Part shown: piece by piece, positions 58,494 to 64,000 of the stretch
How positions within the stretch are numbered: the first letter of the stretch is position 1
Layout: each line of letters starts with the position of its first letter
NCBI GenBank assembly: GCA_965227445.1
Contig: OZ245751.1
Location: 4,092,001 to 4,156,000 of the forward strand
Direction: 5' to 3'
Origin: DT-110 sp030148525
GTDB lineage: Bacteria; Bacteroidota; Bacteroidia; Chitinophagales; Saprospiraceae
DNA: 64,000 nucleotides
The notes under the pieces: generated by a model
The model's input: only the letters and a program-made list of their open reading frames with translations
The model's database searches: none
What the model was told of the DNA's origin: nothing
Position numbers and translations under genes: made by a program

Positions 58494-60910
58494 GTTACTA
58501 TTCTCACAGCACCACTCGTGAAGACGGCACAACTGTTGGCAGCAAGCTGCTGGCAGTGCATACCCAAGGCGTCCTCGACAAAGCACTGCACCACTGGCAT
58601 GATGGGATTTCTTTTAATGTCAGTAACAATCAAATTAAAGTGCTTTTGGAAGACATCGTGCGCTTTCATGACTTGGGTAAGTACACGCCGTATTTTCAGA
58701 ACTATCTACTCAAACGACCGCCCATAGACCAGAAACTTAAGCAACATGCCAGATTTGGCGGATACGCTGCTTACCAGCGCTGGCTGGATAAAGGGGAACA
58801 AAATTTAGCCATTATTGCCTTATTGTTAATATATAGGCATCATAGCTATCTTTTTACGTTTAATGATCTATCAGAAAAGCTTCAGAAGGGTGAAAACAAA
58901 CGAATATTTGATCAACAACTGAGGAGCTTGTCACAAACGCTTAAGCTGATTGAGAGCGATAGTCAACTCTCTGACTTGAAGACTTTGCTGGTTTATCCTA
59001 ATGTTGGAAATTTTCGAAAAAAAGCAAAGTATTGGATGACAAGGAAAGCAGATATACAGTACTATTACCTTTGTAATTACCTCTTTTCTCTACTCATCGA
59101 AGGAGATAAATTAGATGCCTCTGAAACGGAAGTATATTACAGAAAATCGATTGAATCCGATCTGGTTGATCGCCGCTTTGGCACACCTGCACCATCAGAT
59201 ACTGTTGATCTTTCCTCCTTAAACCAGAATGAAATACGTAATTTTTGCAGGTCTGAAGTAGTTGCTCATCTTGACAATGAAGATGTGCTGGGTCAAAGGG
59301 TTTTTACGCTGACCGCCCCAACCGGAATTGGCAAAACTATGACCGCCTTAGACTTCGCGCTTAAGTTGAAAGAAAAGATAAGCAAGGTTGAAGGCTATGA
59401 GCCCCAACTGATTTACGCCCTACCTTTTATCAATATCATCGAACAGGCCCTTAGTGAATATGAGAAAACACTAGCCGGAAGCCACTTCAACCCTCATATT
59501 CTGGGCCACTATCAGTTTGCTGATATTTTTGGTGATCCGCAAGATGGCGACGAAAGCGGCTATGAGCAAAAGCTCATGCAGTTAGATACCTGGCAGAGCG
59601 ATATCGTTATCACCTCTTTTGTGCAATTCTTTGAGACGTTGATTTGCAACCGCAACAAGCTGCTGAAAAAGTTCAACCATTACGCGGGCAGTATTATCAT
59701 TTTGGATGAAGTGCAAACCCTACGGCTTGATTACATGCCGCTCATCGGTGCTGCGCTGCACTATTTGGCGAAGTTTCTCAATGCACGAATTATATTGATG
59801 ACAGCTACGAAGCCCAAGATATTCGAACTCGCTGAGAAGGAAATACTAACGGATGAAGGTGAAACGGTTCGGCCACTGGAGCTTTTGACTTCTCACGATA
59901 AAGTTTTTGCACTATTTAACCGCACCACAATTCATCCAAAATTAACAGATCTGGAAGGCGAGTCTGAGGAAAGGAGCCAATACTTTATGGAAAGTCTATT
60001 TCCATCGCTTTGGTCTTCTGAAAAGTCCTGCATTATCGTCTGCAATACCGTCAATCGGTCAATATTCCTGCACGATAGAATTAAAGATTACTGCGAAGAG
60101 CTTGGCTTAAGCAACCCTGTATTTTACTTGTCTACCAATATTGCCCCGGTGGAACGCATGGAGCGGATTGAGCAAATCAAGCAAGCTCTTAATCAAAAAG
60201 TCGCGCCAATACTTGTCGCCACCCAAGTTGTCGAGGCAGGCGTGGACATTGACTTTGATATGGGTTTTAGAGATTTAGGGCCGATAGATTCGATCATACA
60301 AGTAGCAGGCCGGATCAATCGGCATGATGATCCAGCACGCGCCGGGGCACCGTTGTACATCGTCGACTTTGCGGAGTGCGATACGATCTACGGAAAATTG
60401 ACAGCCACCCAAGCCAGAAAAGCACTTCGGGAAGCAGAAGCTATTCCGGAAAAAGATTACCTCAACCTGATCACAAAATACTTTGACGACATCTCAGGTA
60501 GGCTTTCTTTCAGGAAGTCCAGAGCATTTTTTGCTTCTATGAAAACCTTGAAATACGATCATGAAAATTGGAAAAAAGAACACCCCGTTTCTGCCTTCCG
60601 AATCATCGAACAATCGTCAGACTACCGCTCGGTGTTTGTCGAACTGGATGGGGAGAGCCATCATATCAGGAATGCTTATTGGAAAAAAATTATTGGGAAA
60701 ATCTCCAAGGAAGATTTTGACAGATTTCATAAGCGTAGTTTCCAGCAAAGGATAATATCAGTACCCAAGAAATACACTCAAGGTTTGGAAGCGATCAATC
60801 AATTTGATGATAATATCCTACTAGTTCCCATCGAGTTACTGAGTTCCTATTATGATAGCAATACTGGATTCAAAAGGGAACTGGAATCAACCGAAACCTT
60901 TATGTTTTGA
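58490..60910 (+). CDS. cas3: CRISPR helicase-nuclease Cas3
   Basis: It unwinds and degrades DNA marked by Cascade. The protein has 806 residues with HD nuclease and superfamily 2 helicase domains fused in one chain. The HD part (about 15-190) has FHDLGKYTPYFQNYL (H-D near 59) and IYRHHSYLF. The helicase part has Walker A APTGIGKTMTALDFAL (about 275), IILDEVQTL for motif II (about 406), MTATKPK for motif III, and ATQVVEAGVDIDFDMGFRDL with VAGRINRHD for motifs V and VI. All active-site residues I can check are present. Confidence 0.96.
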   Translation: MSYYSHSTTREDGTTVGSKLLAVHTQGVLDKALHHWHDGISFNVSNNQIKVLLEDIVRFHDLGKYTPYFQNYLLKRPPIDQKLKQHARFGGYAAYQRWLDKGEQNLAIIALLLIYRHHSYLFTFNDLSEKLQKGENKRIFDQQLRSLSQTLKLIESDSQLSDLKTLLVYPNVGNFRKKAKYWMTRKADIQYYYLCNYLFSLLIEGDKLDASETEVYYRKSIESDLVDRRFGTPAPSDTVDLSSLNQNEIRNFCRSEVVAHLDNEDVLGQRVFTLTAPTGIGKTMTALDFALKLKEKISKVEGYEPQLIYALPFINIIEQALSEYEKTLAGSHFNPHILGHYQFADIFGDPQDGDESGYEQKLMQLDTWQSDIVITSFVQFFETLICNRNKLLKKFNHYAGSIIILDEVQTLRLDYMPLIGAALHYLAKFLNARIILMTATKPKIFELAEKEILTDEGETVRPLELLTSHDKVFALFNRTTIHPKLTDLEGESEERSQYFMESLFPSLWSSEKSCIIVCNTVNRSIFLHDRIKDYCEELGLSNPVFYLSTNIAPVERMERIEQIKQALNQKVAPILVATQVVEAGVDIDFDMGFRDLGPIDSIIQVAGRINRHDDPARAGAPLYIVDFAECDTIYGKLTATQARKALREAEAIPEKDYLNLITKYFDDISGRLSFRKSRAFFASMKTLKYDHENWKKEHPVSAFRIIEQSSDYRSVFVELDGESHHIRNAYWKKIIGKISKEDFDRFHKRSFQQRIISVPKKYTQGLEAINQFDDNILLVPIELLSSYYDSNTGFKRELESTETFMF

Positions 60911-60974
60911 AGCTACAGTAAAGTGTTTTATTCGGAATCACTAGTGGCTTTTGTCAATACAATTTTCAACCTCC

Positions 60975-61634
60975 ATGCACCTAACCACCATCACCTTCCC
61001 CGACCTCCACCTTTCCCAGCGCGATGGGCATAAGCTACGCGGATATTTCAGCGAGCGGTTTGGTCAGCAATCTGATTTATGGCACAACCATAGTAAGGAC
61101 GGGAAACCCATTTATCGGTATCCGCTGATTCAGTATAAGGTTGTGGACCATGTGCCCCGCGTACTTGGTCTGGAAAAGGGGGCTGAATTATTGATCAATC
61201 ATTTTTTAGATGTGCAGGAAATCAAAATTGATGATCTGGTGATCCCCGTTCACAGTAAGCAGGTATACAGCCAAACGGTAGAGATTGGCGCACGGCCTCA
61301 ATTATTTACGTATCGATTTTCCACTCCTTGGTTTGCTCTAAATCAAAAGAAGTATCAGGAGTACCAGCAAGCTCCAAAGGATGAGCGTATTCGTATTCTG
61401 AACGGGAACCTGATATCCAATATGTTTTCTTTAATGAAAGAAGTGGGGTATCGCGAGAAAGAGCGGATCATGACGCAGGTCATGGATCTAAAATCCGTAC
61501 CAGGTAAATTCAAAGGTCAAACCATGAACATGTTTAAAGGCAAGTTTGTCACGAACGTCGAGCTTCCGTCGTATATCGGATTGGGGAAATCGGTTTCGAG
61601 GGGATATGGCACCATCATTTTAGAGGGTAATTAG
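60975..61634 (+). CDS. cas6: crRNA-processing endoribonuclease Cas6
   Basis: It cuts the repeat RNA to make crRNAs. The protein has 219 residues from ATG 60975 (MHLTTITFPDLHLSQRDGHK); a TTG at 60951 is less likely. The C-terminal Gly-rich loop LPSYIGLGKSVSRGYGTIIL is the Cas6 signature. RYPLIQYKVVDHVPRVLGLE lies near 60. An unusual feature is its place behind cas3 and in front of cas1, not at the head of the operon as in many type I-B loci. It ends one base before the cas1 start. Confidence 0.9.
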   Translation: MHLTTITFPDLHLSQRDGHKLRGYFSERFGQQSDLWHNHSKDGKPIYRYPLIQYKVVDHVPRVLGLEKGAELLINHFLDVQEIKIDDLVIPVHSKQVYSQTVEIGARPQLFTYRFSTPWFALNQKKYQEYQQAPKDERIRILNGNLISNMFSLMKEVGYREKERIMTQVMDLKSVPGKFKGQTMNMFKGKFVTNVELPSYIGLGKSVSRGYGTIILEGN

Positions 61635-61635
61635 T

Positions 61636-62625
61636 ATGCAAATTCATCTGAACACCTACGGGACTTACCTGCATGTACACGAGCGTATGTTCGAAATACG
61701 TAAGCGTGTAGAAGGGGTCGTGGAAAAAACCCAATTGGCCGCCCACAAAATAAAGAGCATTTGGGTGAGCGACGGCGTGGCTCTTTCTGCTAATGCCGTA
61801 AAGCTGGCTATGGAGCATAACATAGATATTGTCTTCCTGGAGGCCAACGGGAACCCTTATGGCCGGGTCTGGCATAGCAAATTGGGCAGTACTACACGCA
61901 TTCGCAAAGAGCAACTCAAGGCTTCATTAGGAAGGGCAGCAGTAGCATACACTCAATTGTGGATCGGAGATAAAATGAGTAATCAGATTCAATTGGTCAA
62001 GCAACTGCTTAGTCATCGTCCCCAGCACCAGGAATATTTGTCAGACAGGTTGGAACGAATGCAGCGTATGCAGATAGAAATACGAAATCTGGAAGGTGCT
62101 GTAATCGATCCGTTGGCAGACCGTATCCGGGGATTAGAGGGCAGTTGTGGTCGGTTGTATTTTGATGTACTCAGTTTTGTATTGCCCCGACAATACCAGT
62201 TTTCCGGACGAAGCTTTCGGCCCGCAGAGGATCCTTTCAATGCGTTTTTGAACTATGGCTACGGGATTTTGTACAGTCGGGTCGAAAAGGCCCTGATTCT
62301 GGCTGGCCTTGATCCGTTTGTTGGATTCCTGCATCGGGACGACTACAATTACAAAAGCCTGGTTTATGACTTTATTGAACCATTCCGGATCTTTATCGAG
62401 GAACCCGTTTTTAGACTATTCTCCGGAAAAAAAGTACGACAAGATCATACGGACGACCTGGCCAATGGGGTCCGACTGAATCAGGAAGGGAAGAAGCTAC
62501 TGATCGAGCGATTGAATAAGCATTTGGAAGAAGATCGAATTCGCTATAAAGGGCGTAATCAGGCGAGAGGTAACATTATTCAGTTTGAAGCACATCAATT
62601 CGCGAATGAACTCCTAAACACATAA
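61636..62625 (+). CDS. cas1: CRISPR integrase Cas1
   Basis: With Cas2 it inserts new spacers. The protein has 329 residues. The N-terminal beta domain (about 1-95) begins MQIHLNTYGTYLHVHERMFE. The alpha-helical catalytic domain has Glu168 in RGLEGSCGRLYFDVL, His233 in GFLHRDDYNYKS and Asp245 in LVYDFIEPFRIF, the expected metal-binding set. The start follows the cas6 stop by one base, so the two are co-translated. Cas2 follows 5 nt later. Confidence 0.97.
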   Translation: MQIHLNTYGTYLHVHERMFEIRKRVEGVVEKTQLAAHKIKSIWVSDGVALSANAVKLAMEHNIDIVFLEANGNPYGRVWHSKLGSTTRIRKEQLKASLGRAAVAYTQLWIGDKMSNQIQLVKQLLSHRPQHQEYLSDRLERMQRMQIEIRNLEGAVIDPLADRIRGLEGSCGRLYFDVLSFVLPRQYQFSGRSFRPAEDPFNAFLNYGYGILYSRVEKALILAGLDPFVGFLHRDDYNYKSLVYDFIEPFRIFIEEPVFRLFSGKKVRQDHTDDLANGVRLNQEGKKLLIERLNKHLEEDRIRYKGRNQARGNIIQFEAHQFANELLNT

Positions 62626-62630
62626 GAAAG

Positions 62631-62921
62631 ATGATTGCCTGGGTGTTGTACGATATTGAACAGGATCGGGCGCGAAATCGCGTAGCCCGTTATTGCAAGC
62701 AGGCCGGATTACATCGAGTTCAATATTCGGTCTTTTTGGGCACCTTAAATGAACATGAGAAGGATACATTAGAACTACAGATTGAAGCCGAAATAAATCT
62801 CGATAAAGATAAGGTCTACATTTTTCCGATGAGTAAGTCTGAGCTCAAATCAACGACTGTACTGGGACAGGCACTGGATAAGAAATTGGTTACAGATCAG
62901 GTACATGCACTATTTTTCTGA
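62631..62921 (+). CDS. cas2: CRISPR adaptation protein Cas2
   Basis: It is the dimeric scaffold of the Cas1-Cas2 integration complex. The protein has 96 residues with a ferredoxin-like fold. WVLYDIEQDRARNRVARYCK (Asp8 at the end of strand 1) and VQYSVFLGTLNEHE are typical. The stop TGA shares its last base with the cas4 start. Confidence 0.96.
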   Translation: MIAWVLYDIEQDRARNRVARYCKQAGLHRVQYSVFLGTLNEHEKDTLELQIEAEINLDKDKVYIFPMSKSELKSTTVLGQALDKKLVTDQVHALFF

Positions 62922-63496
62922 TGATTAGTCTGACGCCTTCCCATATTATTGAATACTTGTACTGCCCGCGGTACACCTACTTTGAGTACGTCCTTCGCAT
63001 TCCACAAAATGAGACTAAGTACCACAAAGTTATGCGCGGAAGAGATTTACACCTGCAAAGGTCCCGACAGAACTTAGGGTATTTGCGAAAGCGAATCGGA
63101 GCAGTAGACAAAAAAATGGACCAATACCTGACCAATGACCTGCTACGCGGGGAAGTAGATGAAGTACTGTGGCTGAAGGATGGTTCTATGGCACCACTTG
63201 ACTATAAATTTGCGCAATACAAAGATCGAGTATTTGATACCTACCGAACACAATTGTATTGCTATGCGTGGCTGATAGAAGAAAATTTTGGGCGACAAGC
63301 TAACCGCGGGTTTCTGGTATATACCCGAAGCAAAAATCGGTTAGTAGAAATCGAAATCAACGCTACTCATGTGGCAAAGGTTAAGCAAGCATCGAGTGAG
63401 ATCCAGGAAATCCTGGTAGAAAACAAGTACCCAAAAGCTACAAAATACAAGCGGCGTTGTGTAAATTGTACGTACCGTAATGTCTGTACCAAGTAG
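62921..63496 (+). CDS. cas4: CRISPR exonuclease Cas4
   Basis: It is a RecB-type nuclease that trims prespacers and helps select the PAM side. The protein has 191 residues. The iron-sulfur cluster Cys are Cys15 (EYLYCPRY) and Cys180, Cys183 and Cys189 (RRCVNCTYRNVC). The nuclease core has GEVDEVLWLKDGSMAPLDYK, then FAQYKDRVFDTYRTQLYCYA with the QxxxY motif. It lies after cas2, whereas most type I-B loci place it before cas1. The array leader follows directly. Confidence 0.95.
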   Translation: MISLTPSHIIEYLYCPRYTYFEYVLRIPQNETKYHKVMRGRDLHLQRSRQNLGYLRKRIGAVDKKMDQYLTNDLLRGEVDEVLWLKDGSMAPLDYKFAQYKDRVFDTYRTQLYCYAWLIEENFGRQANRGFLVYTRSKNRLVEIEINATHVAKVKQASSEIQEILVENKYPKATKYKRRCVNCTYRNVCTK

Positions 63497-63686
63497 TTCC
63501 GGGTGGCCATTTATTTAGGCGGCCTTAAAAAGACACCCTAACAAATAGGTAATCAAGCACTTATACTTTCGAAAAATACAAAAACCCAGAAAAAGTTCAT
63601 TGACATAAAGGAAAAAAGCATGAGAAACAATACAGTGAACCACGGATTTAACCAACTGATTGTGAGTCAATTATTCAAAAAATCGG
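63497..63686 (+). promoter_or_regulatory. CRISPR leader
   Basis: A 190-nt A/T-rich, gene-free stretch between cas4 and the first repeat. A TACTTTCG (one base from TAnnTTTG) at 63564-63571 and a TTGACA at about 63599 are candidate promoter elements for the array. The leader side is supported by the repeat orientation (ATTGAAAC at the 3' end) and by the cas genes upstream. Confidence 0.75.
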
Positions 63687-64000
63687 CTTCCAATTCAGCA
63701 TCCAGCTAAAGAAGGATTGAAACAACAATACATGGCGCGACACACAACCTAATACGAGGCTTCCAATTCAGCATCCAGCTAAAGAAGGATTGAAACCCAT
63801 TTATCCGGTCGTGGGCGTTTCTCACCCATTCACCTTCCAATTCAGCATCCAGCTAAAGAAGGATTGAAACTTGATCTACTACCTCGATTATATTTCCGTT
63901 CAGGTCTTCCAATTCAGCATCCAGCTAAAGAAGGATTGAAACCCAACAACTGGTGAAATTCCTTTGTGCCAGCAGTGGCTTCCAATTCAGCATCCAGCTA
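63687..64000 (+). CRISPR. CRISPR array, type I-B, runs past the window end
   Basis: 37-nt repeats begin CTTCCAATTCAGCATCCAGC and end AAAGAAGGATTGAAAC. Full copies are at 63687-63723, 63760-63796, 63834-63870 and 63906-63942; a fifth is cut by the window end at 63979-64000. Spacers are 36, 37, 35 and 36 nt. The visible repeats show no substitutions, as expected for the leader-proximal, recently added end. Confidence 0.99.

Noticed and set aside
60951..60974. TTG start for cas6 eight codons upstream
   Set aside because: The Cas6 fold begins at MHLTTITFPDL, and the extension adds residues with no family support.
1..64000. tRNA or rRNA genes, prophage, full insertion sequences, replication origin
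   Set aside because: I looked through the gene-free stretches and saw no cloverleaf, rRNA core, transposase, integrase or DnaA-box cluster. A covariance-model search would be needed to exclude small RNAs.

Overview
The window reads as a chromosomal segment of a Bacteroidota bacterium, most like the Saprospiria/Lewinella group. This is inferred from family content. Three secreted proteins carry a C-terminal type IX secretion (T9SS) sorting domain. There are TonB-dependent receptors with carboxypeptidase-like N-terminal domains, and a sigma/FecR pair whose FecR ends in a DUF4974-like domain. Several genes have TAnnTTTG promoter boxes, and Shine-Dalgarno sequences are largely absent. No rRNA, tRNA, phage or transposase gene was recognised.

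Layout. 1-6.6 kb: end of a VOC protein, glycogen branching enzyme glgB, a DUF6508-like protein, a GNAT acetyltransferase, and an envelope protein/lipoprotein pair. 6.8-14.6 kb (minus strand): a VWA lipoprotein-like protein, a beta-propeller phytase with its TonB-dependent receptor, and a T9SS protein built from two near-identical repeats. 15-16.9 kb: an ECF sigma factor overlapping a membrane protein that looks like its anti-sigma partner. 17-21.3 kb: an HxlR regulator divergent from a frameshifted DJ-1/PfpI gene, then a bestrophin, an F420-reductase-like protein and an MgtC/DUF4010 membrane protein. 21.4-33 kb: a TPR/LuxR-type regulator, an outer-membrane beta-barrel receptor, a PKD/T9SS protein, a secreted metallophosphoesterase and two secreted hydrolases. 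33.2-34.7 kb: a group of small unknown genes including a small HTH protein. 34.7-46.1 kb: mostly housekeeping genes (amidohydrolase, DUF1015, metG, spermidine-synthase-like methyltransferase, GlmU-like protein, rpmE2, NUDIX). 46.2-53.5 kb: envelope proteins, with a sigma-FecR-STN module and a T9SS lipase-like protein.

53.7-64 kb is a complete type I-B CRISPR-Cas locus on the plus strand: WYL regulator, cas8b, cas7, cas5, cas3, cas6, cas1, cas2, cas4, leader, and an array of at least five 37-nt repeats that runs off the window. It is visibly more A/T-rich than its neighbours, which suggests acquisition by transfer. Two dyads, one before the WYL gene and one over the cas8b promoter, suggest a local regulatory circuit.

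The least expected content is non-coding. There is a fold-back MITE-like family (42083-42350 and 50546-50649) whose arms differ between copies by compensating changes, and one copy holds a second palindromic repeat family nested inside it. A third inverted-repeat family occurs at 44.9 and 52.05 kb. Heptanucleotide tandem arrays, both G/C-type and A/T-type, lie between genes and several supply stop codons.
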